NCBI GenBank assembly: GCA_963682175.1
Contig: OY821784.1
Coordinates: 24,285,621-24,349,620 of the forward strand
Length of the DNA: 64,000 nt
From: Triglochin maritima
Taxonomy: Eukaryota; Streptophyta; Magnoliopsida; Alismatales; Juncaginaceae
Direction of reading: 5' to 3'
The notes under the pieces: model-generated
The model's database searches: none
Told to the model about the DNA's origin: nothing
Seen by the model: only the letters and a program-made list of their open reading frames with translations
Made by a program: the position numbers and the translations under genes
Shown: positions 1 through 11,660 of the stretch, one piece after another
How the letters are laid out: each line of letters opens with the position of its first letter
How positions within the stretch are numbered: the first letter of the stretch is position 1

Positions 1-1400
1 TATTTCAGGTATTAGGTAATAAATAAGACAAGGGAATAGAAAAAGGACTGAGACGTAAGAAGAAATGACTTAAATGAAGCAAAATGGACCTCTCGGTCAT
101 ACACAAGAACCCATCTGCAATAGGAAAGGACCTGGACGTAAGCCCAAAGGGACCAAATAGCAAACCGAGAAACTCCACATCATCATGTGGAGTATTTTGG
201 CAATTTGATTTGGGCCCAGATCCGACTGAGTTTCTCGTGGATATGGGTTATATGTTTATATCTATTATGGGAATGTTTCATTAGTCCCACTTCGGGGGAT
301 TGTCCCCAGTTTTCTTTTTTCATGCTTATAAATAGAACTCTTCTTCCTCCTTTGTAATCAACTCCTTGCTTGGTGGCCATTCTCTGTACTTGGAGTAAAA
401 GCTTGGAGCAAAAACTCAAGTGGAGAGATGCTACTTGTCATGTGAGTCACGAATAAAATAAGTCTTTGTTAGTTTTATGTTTTCACTTTTAATTCTTGCA
501 TGCTTATCTTAATTATGTTTTAGTAATCCTAGTATAAGTACAATATTTTCTCGTCTTAATATGAATGTTAGCATAATGAGTATTGAGTAGTTGCATACCC
601 ATTTGGGGTTGGGGATGATGTACATTTATGTTTTTGACGTTTCGATGTTTGACGAATTTTGATTGTGTAGACTTGAATGTTTGTATGTTCATCGGGTTTG
701 TTTTAATCATCTACGTATTGGGGTATTTTTGATGGGTTTTACCATAAGATTTAGACACTTCCCGTGCGTGGTTTCTTTATGTTTATTGGCTGAAATTTCC
801 TGTTGGATATGCTACATGTTAGCCGTGTGTTTGTATTAGTGTTTGCTCGCTTGATTGATTAAAAAGAAACTTTGTTTTGATGGATTTTGCCATGATTTGC
901 AGACACCTCCCACGCTTAGCTTTGTTCTTCACATGAGTTCCTGGTTTTTGAAGACTTTTGCAATAATTTTAGACACTTCTCATGCTGAGTCTCGTCTCAT
1001 GATAATCAAGTAGTTATTGCTAATATGGTGTGCGAATGGATTGATAGATCTTGCCAAATCTTTAGACACTTTTTATGCATGAAGACACTCACATGACACA
1101 CACATACATGCTTACATGCGTCATTCATCACTTCTCTCACCTCATCTGTGAACACACTCCACTCCTCAGGGGTTCATCCATATTTCGTTCTGTATTGTTT
1201 GTTGAATTTCTCTAGTTTGCAATTGCATCTAGTTTGTATTTTGTCTTTTAATCGTAGTGTAATAATTTCTTCTTCCATTGTTATTTCCTACTTGAATTTG
1301 ATCACTCAAAGGTCGCAAACACTCCCTGTGGATCGACACGTACTTGCTCCATTTTCACTGACGACCATGCACTTGCGGTTATTTAGTAAAACGTTTAACA
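1..1400 (+). repeat. 5' LTR of Athila-like element D (left end outside window)
   Basis: This is a long terminal repeat in + orientation, ending TTTAACA directly before a tRNA-Asp primer site. Its reverse complement aligns along its length with the minus-strand LTRs at 3587-4982, 8653-10044, 15872-17283, 19351-20720, 23623-25025 and 45172-46522. Shared landmarks are the TATAAATA box, a conserved stretch around 280-310 (GGGGGATTGTCCC) and the repeated phrase about a 'tttagacacttc' motif in 740-1070. About 100 bases of the LTR start lie before position 1. It is clearly diverged from the others, so D is an old insertion. ORFs here are chance. Confidence 0.88.
327..334 (+). promoter_or_regulatory. 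TATA box of element D LTR
   Basis: TATAAATA is preceded by 'catgct' and followed by 'gaactctt'. The same box occurs, reversed, at the same place in every related LTR in the window (for example 9530-9537 and 16748-16755), which supports it as the retrotransposon's core promoter at the U3/R boundary. Confidence 0.65.
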
Positions 1401-1406
1401 AGTTTT

Positions 1407-1423
1407 TGGCACCGTTGCCGGGA
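1407..1423 (+). promoter_or_regulatory. Primer binding site (tRNA-Asp) of element D
   Basis: TGGCACCGTTGCCGGGA lies six bases after the LTR end. It matches the complement of the 3' end of plant tRNA-Asp (TGGCGCCGTTGCCGGGG) with two mismatches. A tRNA-Asp primer is typical of Athila elements. Confidence 0.8.
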
Positions 1424-2447
1424 GCGCCTTGTCCCAACCTTTGCTAGGGTGATTCTAGTGTTTTTATTTTTTGTTGTAGTTGTGGTGTTGTCCAGGTGGT
1501 CAGGTAAGCTCCATATTTCGGTGGGTGGTTGGGAGAAGCGTTTGGAGCTAAGTAGACCGCCAATTGACGGTCTGGTAATCTCTGCTAGTCCCGTAGTTTC
1601 TCCTATAGATCATACATCTTGTTTGGTGTCTGGGAGCATGTTTCTTGATTTGTTTTAGTTTTTTACCACTCCTAGTTTACCTCTTAACCCAAAAAGGCTG
1701 TTTAATCAACTAGGACACTAAAACCCAAAGCAAAAGATTAGGCATTTGCTATGTTTAGGTCATGCATCATCTAGTGATGACTTGAGCATGTTATTTGTCT
1801 TCTCTTAGTTTTCATTTCTATCTTTGATTGCTGGAGCGAGATACACATTCCTTAACACTCATTCACGCAATAGTACATTCATCAGTGAGTAAGGTTTGCA
1901 TTGAAACAAGAGTGAGGTTAGTGTTTGTTTGGTGAGTTGCTTGCTAGTTTAAGAATCAAATAAAATTAAGGGGCACCACCTATAAAAATAAGGTGGTGGA
2001 TTTCATCACCCCTTCCTTAGCCCCCAAAACCACCTCTAAAGCCTTAATTCTAAGAGCAATTAGACATTGGCCCATCAGGATTTCGGACGCACTAGCAGAG
2101 TGACCTAGTTGAGACCGTCATGACCTGATTGGTGTCGCCTTCCTTGTCGATAGTAGTAGATACTAGATCTTCGGATATGGTATCACTTGCTGGGCATTGT
2201 GGTCTTCGTTGTAGAGTGGTGAGGCGTCTTGAGACTAGAAATCTCAAAGTTACGTGTTGTCTAGCCTAAGGACCTATAGCCGTAAGTTGTTTGAGCAGTG
2301 TTTGATTCCTTGTCTTCTACCCTCACCCATACCTCGCAACTTAAGCACTTCTCCCCTCTCCTGTGTGTCCTCTGGTTTTCTCACCTACGCACCCTTCTCA
2401 GTTTTTTGTTAGTTAAATTTTTTTTTACGTTTGGTTTGTATGTGTGC
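1424..2447 (+). other. Untranslated leader of element D
   Basis: This stretch between primer site and gag has no supported gene. It holds a near-copy of the family palindrome (GACCGCCAATTGACGGTC, 1555-1572), the GTCATGAC palindrome (2117-2124) shared with elements A, B and C, and stretches that match the reversed leaders at 14796-15848, 18322-19327 and 22729-23598. The long ORFs predicted here are not conserved as protein between copies. Confidence 0.7.
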
Positions 2448-3586
2448 ATGTTTGTGTGGGCACGAGATGAGAGTGGTCATTTGACGAGGTGCGTCATCAA
2501 TCCTGGCCCAGTAGTCAATTTCTCGACACTTTCCCCTTCTCGTGTCCCACACAGTCTTGGTTCCATGCTTAATCAGTACCATGAGGAGGAGCAGTTGCTA
2601 AACCCACCTATTCCGCTACCTGCTCCCGTTTCTCTGCGAGATTGATGTCTTCCGGCACAGATTGCTCTCTCGTACTGCATCACGTTGCCCCAAGCAACAT
2701 GGAACCACTTTGAGGTTAAACCTCAGTATATCTCTATGATTCGTCATTTCTCGAGTAAGGGTGATCCGTATCTCTTCCTCCGAGAAGTTGAGGAGGTATG
2801 TGCTATGTTCAAGCTGCAGCAGCTGAGCATAGACTCCATCCATCTTTGACTGGTCCCTTTCATCCTGAAAGATGACGCCAAGAAGTGGTTGTATAGCCAC
2901 CTCGCGAGCGCCTTCGCAACTTGGGACCAATTTCAATATACAATTCTCAAAAAGTATTTTCCTCATCATCGAACTCAAAATTTGTGACAAGAAATCAATT
3001 CTTGCTATCTACTCGAGTCTAAAACATTCCATGCACACTTTGAGAAGTTTAAGGAGCTACTTCCTCATGCCCTCACCATGACATCGAGTTGTGGCACCTT
3101 TGTCAAATTGTTTACGATGGTCTTAGCACTTCATCCCGAACATTTCTTGAATTCATGTGTCATGGAGATTTCTTGGGAAAGGAAGAGAGAGATGCATGGG
3201 CTTTTCTCGAAAACCTTGTTGAAAAGTCCATGCAATGGGAATGTATTAGGGAACCAACTTCATCACATTGTAGCATAGGAGCGAGTATCGTGAATTCCAA
3301 CCAAGCGAACGTAGGTCTAGTTTTAATCGTTGATTCCGATATGGCCAATGAGGCACGCTATGTAGCCTTGATGCGTCGTATGGACTGAATGGACCTCTAG
3401 AACCAAACGAAAAGTTCCCAAGCATCTGCATGTAGCTCCGTTCATGTCATAGGTGTGGTATGGTTGGTCATGTGAGTGAGGAGTGTGGCTACACTATTCC
3501 AGAAATGAAGGAGGTCAATACCATTAACTCTCGCCCCAGAAATGACCCATATTCTTCATCATAAAACCCCAGTTGGAGGAACCACC
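2448..3586 (+). pseudogene. gag: Broken gag of Athila-like element D, 5' part
   Basis: The reading frame starts at an ATG followed by FVWARDESGHLTR, the counterpart of the N-terminus of element A gag. It continues through the conserved capsid-like block (FEVKPQYISM, FLREVEEVCAMFKLQQL, KKYFPHHRTQ, LCQIVYDGL). In-frame stops after LRD, after IDSIHL and elsewhere, plus a frameshift near 3085, inactivate it. The zinc-knuckle region (about 3440-3490) is degenerate. Translation stops matching at NP.WRNH (about 3586), where an LTR of opposite orientation begins. The rest of D gag is missing. Gag would assemble the particle that packages element RNA; this copy cannot. Confidence 0.87.
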
Positions 3587-4982
3587 TGTTGAACATTTTA
3601 TTTAAACCACAAGTGCACAGTCGCGTTGAAGCGGTGGCAAATACGGGTCGTCCTCAGGGAGGTGAGCAGCCTCTCGTTCGTACGAAATCAAGTGGCGAAA
3701 CAATGGAGAAGAGAGTTGATTATGCTACTCTACGCTACACTACACTAAGAAGTACGAAATGCAAAAGAAAGAAACAAACGATGAAATACCAACTAAGCTA
3801 AGAACGAAATGCTGCAATTCAAGAATGGGAAAACCCCTAAGGAGTGGAGTGAGTGCACACATGCAAAGAGGTGGGTATTGAACACATTCTTTAAGCACAA
3901 ATGAAGGTGGTGTTATCATGCATAGGAAGTGTCTAAGTGTTATTGCAAAACCTATCAATCCATTCACCAACCTAGTTGATTTAACATTTACATATACAAG
4001 TTGTTTATTTGAAAACTTAAACAAGTATGAGAGGTGTCTAATCATTTTGGCAAAACTCATCAAGTTATAAATTCTATCCTAAACAAGCAAGCATACATTT
4101 CTGTTTTATAAACACACTGGAAATAAAGCATTCATTCCATTCTCATTTGCATGTATGTACATCTACTCCACCACCCCAAAGGGGATGTAAGTACTCACTA
4201 AATATTAGACTAATTATTAAACTAAGCAAAAAAGCATATTAACTAAGCTATTAAAACCAATGAAATGAAATTAAGCAAAGGAAAACAAACAACATGAAAC
4301 AAACAACATAAAGAAGGAACTTTTACTAAAGTGACTCACATTTCAAGTAGCATCCTCCCACTTTAGTGTGTGCTTCAAGGCCTCACTTCAGTAGGAAGAA
4401 TAGCCACTCAAAATATGAAGTCATTACAATAGAAGGTGAAGAGTTTTATTTATAGCCAAAGAAAAAGGCAATCCGGGACAATCCCCCGATGTGGGACTAA
4501 ACAAATACCAAAAATAGCCTAAACATCCTCTAATACATGTGCTGCAGAAAGTTGAGCGGATCCAGAGTGATCTGGACCACCAATTCGCGGTCCCAGACCG
4601 CCAATTGGCGGTCCATAAACTTTGCATCGGGTTGGAATTTGTTGTGGGCTTTTCTTGCTGGTATTGTTTGTCTTTGATGCGACTACTTGACTTGTTGGAG
4701 CTTCGACCCGAATAGAATTGCCAAAATACTCCCCATGATGGTGTGGAGTTTTCTGTTTTGCTCTTTGGTCCTTTGGTCTTACGTTGAGGTCCTTCCCCTT
4801 GCATCTTAGTCCCCAGATTTCACAATTCAGTCCTTTTTTCCCAGCTTTTGGGTCCTTTTATGCTTCATCTCTTCAAACCTATTTATTCCGGAAAACTAAA
4901 CATAAAACTCGTTACATAGCATTGTTTAGGTGAAAGATAATGGATATAAGATAGAAATATAAGCATGAAATAATGTCAATCA
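3587..4982 (-). repeat. Athila-like LTR, probable recombinant (3' LTR of element B)
   Basis: This LTR begins TGTTGAACATT on the + strand and ends GTCAATCA, and is about 1396 bp. The TATA box (reversed) is at 4447-4454 and an exact copy of the 18-bp palindrome at 4596-4613. On its right it joins B's 3' internal region through the terminal polypurine tract. On its left it abuts D gag with CCACC. B's other LTR is flanked by GTGAG, so the two ends share no target duplication. This suggests the LTR is a fusion of two LTRs. Confidence 0.82.
4596..4613. repeat. 18-bp palindrome GACCGCCAATTGGCGGTC
   Basis: This is a perfect inverted repeat inside the LTR, about 140 bp upstream (on the minus strand) of the TATA box. 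A degenerate second copy lies about 20 bp away (4574-4592). The same sequence recurs in related LTRs and leaders. Confidence 0.85.
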
Positions 4983-6560
4983 AATACCCCCACACCTAAC
5001 TTTTGCTAGTCCCGAGCAAAACAAAGAAAGAGAAAAGCATACGAAAAACAAGAAATCCTTACTCACTTTCGTAGGAATCACGGTTGCACTTAGCACGTGT
5101 AACAAGCCGTTAAACCTCCTTGTCGCCAAGTAGGAGGAGTGTTGTCTCCTTAGGGTTTTCAATGGATATACCCACAAAATCCGAACAAGATGCATTAATC
5201 AATCTAGCTACCCGACTCGTTGGACTCATTTTGTCGATCACGGGACGGGTAATACTACCAGTCGACTCTATATACGTAATCGGTCCACACACCTAGCCTA
5301 ATGAATTATTCGTGAAAGTTAGTTAAGGACTTAAGTGAAAGACATGGGCAACCTTAACTTCTGAATGTGATACAATGTGTAAAGTCAATTTTGGTTCTAA
5401 TTTGACTCTTTTTTTTAGTTTTTTTTCTTTTTCTTTGGAGCATTTTATTGGTTGGTGTTTGATTCTCCCAGGATCAGGTTTCGTGCATCATTGCCTATGA
5501 GGACTTACACTATCACGTACACCTTCCCCCAAATCTCCACATATGGCGATCCCTACCATCCGTGTAACGGGAGTTCGGTCGGTGCATCCCAAGTTAGATG
5601 ACTCGAAAGCACCAGGCACAAAGTCCCCTCAGACCTACTTTCCGGAGTGATAGGAGCCGTGCGAGAAGAGAGAACACCACTTATTTATTTCTCTGCATGG
5701 GAACCAAAACCCCTACACTTAAGTTTGACAAAAAAAAGATTAAGGCCCTTGACTACGACAAACTTCCTTATACTAAGACGCGAATAATTTGACTCACAAG
5801 GTTCAGGGTGGACTTCTTTAAATGTCTGAGTGCTGAAACCCTATGATTACACGCCCCCCGAGGGAAAACCGGGGTGCATCCTAACGACTCTATAGGACCT
5901 AAAGCCAGTAAATTAGATATCGTAATGCATCAAGTTCAAGACAATTTTGGGAGCTTTCTTTTTACTTTGCCTTCCAACGGTTTTGCACATGCTAAACACA
6001 CGCAAAACCTACAAAAACATTTTCTTTCACAAACGCATGAAGATTTTGAAAGAAATGTGAAAATTTTAAAGCACTAGGCAAGCAAAAGAAGACAAGTCAA
6101 CCAAGGATCATGACAAGCAGATATATCGATATTAAATGCAGCACACTAACATGACCTTATCAATACACACAAAAGAAACCAAAATCAAAGGAAAAATACT
6201 CAACTATGTACACACGTAAAACACCCCCCACACCTACTTCACGCATTGTCCTCAATGAATGTGAGCAAGATACTACATGGATTTATGCATGAAAAGGGAA
6301 GATCTCACCAACATTAAGCGCAACAGGAAGTTCATGGTTATAGTGATGGACACAAACCCGAATTCCCTCAAAACCTGTGAGATACTGAAGTGGGGAGACA
6401 AATACGTAATCAAATGGGGCCCAAGTACACAAGGGTTGGGGCCCGCAACAATCAATGCTCGCTCATGGAGTCTTTTATTGCACACTTTTTTTGTCTCTCT
6501 TTTTTTCCGACTTTTTTACATGATATAGACAGCAACAACGATATTCTCATAATCATTTGG
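4983..6560 (-). other. 3' untranslated internal region of element B
   Basis: There is no gene here. The terminal polypurine tract (AGGTGTGGGGGTATT, minus strand) touches the LTR at 4983-4997. A second, nearly identical tract lies at about 6222-6237 (GTAGGTGTGGGGGGTG). The whole stretch matches 10045-11660 in element A and 25684-27227 in element E, so it is a conserved non-coding module of the family. Short ORFs in it are not conserved as proteins. Confidence 0.75.
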
Positions 6561-8652
6561 TCAAGGAACATCAAATGAGAACATCAAGTCATGAGGACCA
6601 GAGACTTGCCGAGATGGGCAAACTTCACCGGTACTCTGAGGTGTCATGAGGGGTGAAAGGTCAAAGCTGAAAGGCTCGAACCCCTCATGATATTGGTTGG
6701 GTGTAGGCAACATGAATGAGTGAAGTTGTGTTGCCTCACTAGGGTTTAGTTGCTCATCGAACAAAAACCTCGAACCAATAGGTGGGTGCATCGGAATGAG
6801 TTCCTCAAGCTCATTCGATGGATGCAGCGGACCTGCATCACTAAGAATGGGGCTTCTCCCCAAGTCATCCAACTAGGACCTCCCACCTTCATTTAGATCA
6901 TCAAGCATAAGCTCGGTCATAGGTGGGTCCTTGTTGGAGTCAATATGAAGCTCAAATGGCTCAATGGCCATGGGACATGAGATACAGACACCTTCTGGTA
7001 TAGGCATATGATGAGGTGTCTCACTCTCACTAGTACTCTCAATTGAATCATGCAACGAACACTCCATTTGGACATTCATGTTCGAGGCCAGCTCACTCTG
7101 TTGCATTGCCAAGACAGGGAATGAGATTTCGTTGGGCGCACAAACATTCTCAATGGGTTGCATTGGTGTTAGCGGTGTTCGTTGATTTTGTGGTGCTTTT
7201 TCCAATTGGCGGATGAGATTTAGATTTAAAGGTTGATCCATGGGCTCCTGTTGCCTACCAGAGCTGAACACATGAAATTCGGTACTCATGTTACCGAATG
7301 AGAGCTTCATGAGACCACTTCTACAATTAATTAAGGCGTTGGAAGTTGCCAGAAATGGTCTACCCAAAATCAAAGGTATTTGAGAGTGGGTGTTCGCAAA
7401 AGGATTGGTAACGAGGACAATAAAATCGACTGGAAATATAAAATCTCCAACTTTGATAAGCACGTCCTCGATAATCCCCTTTGGAATACGAATGGATCTA
7501 TCCGCCAATTGGAGGGTGATCTTAGTTGGTTTCAATTCTCCCAAATTTAACTGTTGCTAAACAGAAAATGGGAGGAGGTTGACCGCTGATCCTAAATCAA
7601 GCAAAACATTACTCATGCTAGTGTCCCATATCGTACACTGAATAGTAGGACACCCAGGGTCCTTGTATTTTGTGTAGACGGAATTGGAAAAAAGTGAGCT
7701 TACATTTGCAGCCAAGAAAGCTTTCTTAAGAACATTAATCTTCCTTTCGGTTGTGTAGAGATCCTTCAACACTTTGGCATATTGAGGTATTTGTTGGATG
7801 ACATCCAACAAAGGGATGTTAACCTTAACTTCCTTAAACACCTCTAATATCTTGTCCATCGTGTCACTCTGATTTTTGGTTAACCTACTCGGATAGGGAG
7901 CTTTTGGCGGGTAGGTTTTCTGCGGTGCCTGAGAAGGAAGCTTTGGTGTATTACCCTCACCCTCAGCCTCTTGTTCACCACCATTCCCACTAAGGGGCTG
8001 CATAAATGGTGGTTGGTGTGGCAAGGAAATGTGATTGCCAACCTGCTTTCCATTCCTGAAGGTCAAAATGAAATTGACATGGTGAACAGGTTCCTCCACA
8101 TGGTTCACTTGCCTCCCCCGAGGTACCACATTCTCATTTTGCATGTGTTGTTGCTGGTACATGCGGGGGTTTGCCTTAGGCTGGCTAGGAAAAAAACCTC
8201 TCTATTTTTCATGTACAGACTGAGCCAATTGGCCTATCTGAAGCTCTAGAGATTTGATGGTCTGCTGATTTGAAGTGAGAACTTGACTTGTGGGTGACAT
8301 AATTTTTTTCATAGAGTTCTCAAGTCCATGAGTCAGGTTTCTCAAGCGAATTAAACTGTGTTTCAAAGTTGTTTGAATTTGGGAAACCTGGTTCGTTGGT
8401 GTTCTGACTTTGGGGTGGCTGATGAGACTGTGAATGCATGAGAGGGTAGTGTGGTCGGTTAGGTGGTCGAGAAACGTTTGAAGGACCACCTGAGACATTG
8501 TTATGGTTCCATGAAAAATTAGGGTGGTTCCTCCATCCAGGGTTATATGATGATGAATATGGGTCATTCCTGGATCTATCATAGATGGCATTTACATGTT
8601 CCATCTCAGGAGGAATGGATGCAAAGTCAACCCATATTTGACCTATCCTACC
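6561..8652 (-). pseudogene. gag-PR: gag-protease of element B, C-terminal part (broken)
   Basis: On the minus strand this reads from just after the zinc knuckle to the gag C-terminus, about 65% of the A protein. Conserved blocks are NDPYSSSYNPGWRNHPNFSW, the basic linker, VNIPLLDVIQQIPQYAKVLKDL, and the retropepsin-like core with LLDLGSAVNLLPFSV (about 7558-7600) followed by ITLQLADRSIRIPKGIIEDV and LILGRPFLATSNALINC. Defects relative to A are a frameshift near 8320-8330, further breaks near 8160-8200, a TAG in place of Tyr directly after PFSV (7557-7559) and a TAG near 6873. At 8648-8652 it is interrupted by element A. It resumes at 17284, where the zinc knuckle has lost the His and the last Cys (GQIWVDF instead of GHVESEC). 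Confidence 0.87.
8648..8652. repeat. Target site duplication CTACC, left copy (element A)
   Basis: CTACC directly precedes the LTR start TGTGGAACG. The matching copy is at 17284-17288 after GTCAATCA. Removing A and one CTACC restores the B gag alignment to A. Confidence 0.93.
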
Positions 8653-10044
8653 TGTGGAACGTTTTAATTAAAACCGCAAGTGCACGGCCGCGATGAAGCG
8701 GTGGCAAGTACGGGTCGTCGTCAGGGAGGTGAGCAGCCTCTTGTTTATCAGAAATCAAGTGGCAAAAATTGGGAGAGAAAGATGTTTATGCTACTCTACT
8801 CTATACTACGCTAAGAAGTAGGAAATGCGAAACAAAGAAATAAACGATCAAATAAAAACTAAGCTAAGAACAAAATAGAAGTGCTGGAATTTCAGGAATG
8901 GAAAACCCCTAAGGGGTGGAGTGAGTGCACACAAGCAAAGAGGTGGGTGTAGAATACATTCTTTAAGCACATGAAGGTGGTGTTTATCAAGCATAGGAAG
9001 TGTCTAAATGTTATGGCAAAACCTATCAATCTATTCACCAACTTGGTTGATTAACATTTACATATGCAAGTTGTTTATTTCAGAACCTAAACAAGCATCA
9101 GAGGTGTCTAATCATTTTGGCAAAACTCATCAAGTTATAAATTCTATCCTAAACAAGCAAGCATACATTCATGTTTAATCAACACATTGAAATTAAAGCA
9201 TTCATCCCATTCTCTAATGCATGTATGTACATCTACTCCACCCCCCAAAGGGGATGGAACTACTCACTAAACATTACACTAATTATTAAAGTATGGAAAG
9301 AAAGCATATTAAAACTAAGCTAGAATTAAAAGACGATTAAACTAAAGCATGCACAAACAATAAAAGGAGCATAAAACAAACAATGAAAGAAACACAAAAC
9401 TTTATTGATAAAATGACTCACATTAAAAGTAGCATCCTCCTACTTTAGTGTGTGCTTCAAGGCCTCACTTCTAGTAGCAAGAATAGCCACTTAAAATATG
9501 GAGTGATTACAATAGGAGGTGAAGAGTTCTATTTATAGCCATGGAAAAAGTTAATCCGGGACAATCCCCCGATGTGGGACTAAACAAACACCAAAAATAG
9601 CCTAAACGAACATTAATACAAGTCCAGGAGAAATCTTGGCGGATCTGGACTAATCCAGACCGCCAATTGGCGGTCCAAAATGTCCAGATCCAGTTGAGTT
9701 TTATTCTGGGCTTTTCTGTGTGCTTTTGGTGGTCTTTTATGCATCTACTTCGTTTGTTGCAGCTCCGACCCGAATCCAATTGCTAAAATACTCCCCATAA
9801 TGGTGTGAAGTATTCTGTTTTACTCTTAGGTCCCTCTGTCTTGCAATCAGGTCCTTCTCCCTTGCATCTTGGTCCCCAGATCTCACAATCCAGTCCTTTT
9901 TCCCAGCTTTTGGGTCCTTTTATGCTTCATCTCTTCAAACCAAATTATTCCTGAAAACTAAACATAAAACTCGTAACATAGCATTGTTTAGGTGAAAGAT
10001 AATGGATATAAGATACAAATATGAGCATGAAATGATGTCAATCA
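8653..10044 (-). repeat. 3' LTR of element A
   Basis: The + strand starts TGTGGAACG and ends GTCAATCA (1392 bp). The reversed TATA box is at 9530-9537 and one exact copy of the 18-bp palindrome at 9658-9675. Compared with the 5' LTR it lacks one ~21-bp palindrome unit. The other differences are scattered substitutions and small indels. Confidence 0.92.
9658..9675. repeat. 18-bp palindrome, exact copy in A 3' LTR
   Basis: GACCGCCAATTGGCGGTC occurs as a single copy here. The 5' LTR has two adjacent near-copies at the same place. Confidence 0.9.
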
Positions 10045-11660
10045 AATACCCCCACACCTAGCTTTTGCTAGTCCCGAGCAAAACAAAGAAAGTGAAAAGC
10101 ATGCGAAAAACAAGAAATCTTAACTCACTTTCGTAGGAATCACGGTTGCACTTAGCACGTGCAACAAGCCATTAAACCTCCTTGTCGCCAAGGAGGAGGA
10201 GTGTTGTCTCCTGAGGGTTTTCAGCGGATATACCCACAAAATCCGAACAAGATGCATTAATCAATCTAGCTACACGACTCGTTGGACTTATATTGTCGAC
10301 CATGGGACGCGGTAATACTACGGGTCAACTCTATATATGTAATCGGTCCACACACCTAGCCTAATGAGTTATTCGTGAGAGTTAGTTAAGGACTTAAGTG
10401 AAAGACATGGGCAACCTTAACTTCTGAATGTGATACAATGTGTAGAGTCCATTTTGGTTCTTATTCGCTTTTTTTTCGTTTTTTTTTCTTTCATCATTTT
10501 TTTTCTTTCATCATTTTTTTTCTTTGGAGCATTTTATTGGTTGGTGTTTGATTCTCCCAGGGTCAGGTTTGGTGCATCATTGCCGATGAGGACTTACACT
10601 ATCACGTACACCTTCCCCCAAATCTCCACATAGGGCGATCCCTACCACCCGTGTAACGGGAGTTCGGTCGGTGCATCCCAAGTCAGATGACTTGAAAGCA
10701 CCAGGCACAAAGTCCCCTCAGACCTACTTTCCCGAGTGATAGGAGCCGTGCGAGAAGAGAGAACACCACTTATTTATCTATATGGGAACCAAAACCCCTA
10801 CACTTAAGTTTCACAAAAAGAGATTAAGGGCCCTCGACTACGACAAACTTCCTTATACTCACAAACACGAATTATTTGACTCACTAGGTTCAAGGTGGAC
10901 TTCTTTAAATGTTTGAGTACTGAAACCCTATGATTACACGCCCCCTGAGGGAAAACCAGGGTGCATCCTAACGACTCGACAAGACCTAAAGCCAATAAAC
11001 TAGAAATCCTAATGCATCAAGTTCAAGACAATTTTGGGAGCTTTCCTTTTACTTTGCCTTTCAACGGTTTTGCACATGCTAAACACACGCAAAACCCACA
11101 AAAACATTTTCTTTCGCAAACACATGAAGATTTTGAAAGAAATGTGAACATTTTAAAGCACTCGGCAAGCAAAAGAAGACAAGTCACCCAAGGATCATGG
11201 CAAGCAGATATATCAATGTTAAATGCGGCACACTAACATGACCCTAGCAGTACAAACAAAAGAAAATAAAACCAAAGGAAAAAGACTCGACTATGTACAC
11301 ACGTAAAACACCCCCCACACCTACTTCATGCATTGTCCTCAATGAATGTGAATAAGATACTACATGGATACATGCATGAAAAAGGAAAGATCTCACCAAC
11401 ATGAAGTACAAAGGGACGTTCAGGGTCATGTTGATGGACACAAACCCAAATTCCCTCAAAACCTGTGAGAAGCTGAAGAAGGGAGATAAATACGTGAAGA
11501 GATTGGGCCCAAGTACACAAGGGTTGGGGCCCACAACAATCGATGCTCATTGAAGGAGTCTTTTATTACACACTTTTTTTTCCTTTTTTTTCTTTTTTTA
11601 TTTTTTTTTGTTTTTTTTCAAGATATATACATCAACCAAGATATTCTCATAATCATTTGG
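10045..11660 (-). other. 3' untranslated internal region of element A with two polypurine tracts
   Basis: The terminal polypurine tract (minus strand AGGTGTGGGGGTATT) is at 10045-10059, touching the LTR, as needed to prime plus-strand DNA. A second purine tract (GTGTGGGGGG) is at about 11309-11325 in the same context as in B and E. A poly-T/poly-A rich run lies at about 11570-11620 and a T-rich run at 10466-10530. No coding region is supported. Confidence 0.75.

Noticed and set aside
4983..6485. Possible env-like gene of the Athila elements in the 3' internal module
   Set aside because: Athila elements can carry an env-like ORF here, but no copy (A, B or E) has a conserved frame, signal peptide or membrane segment in this module.
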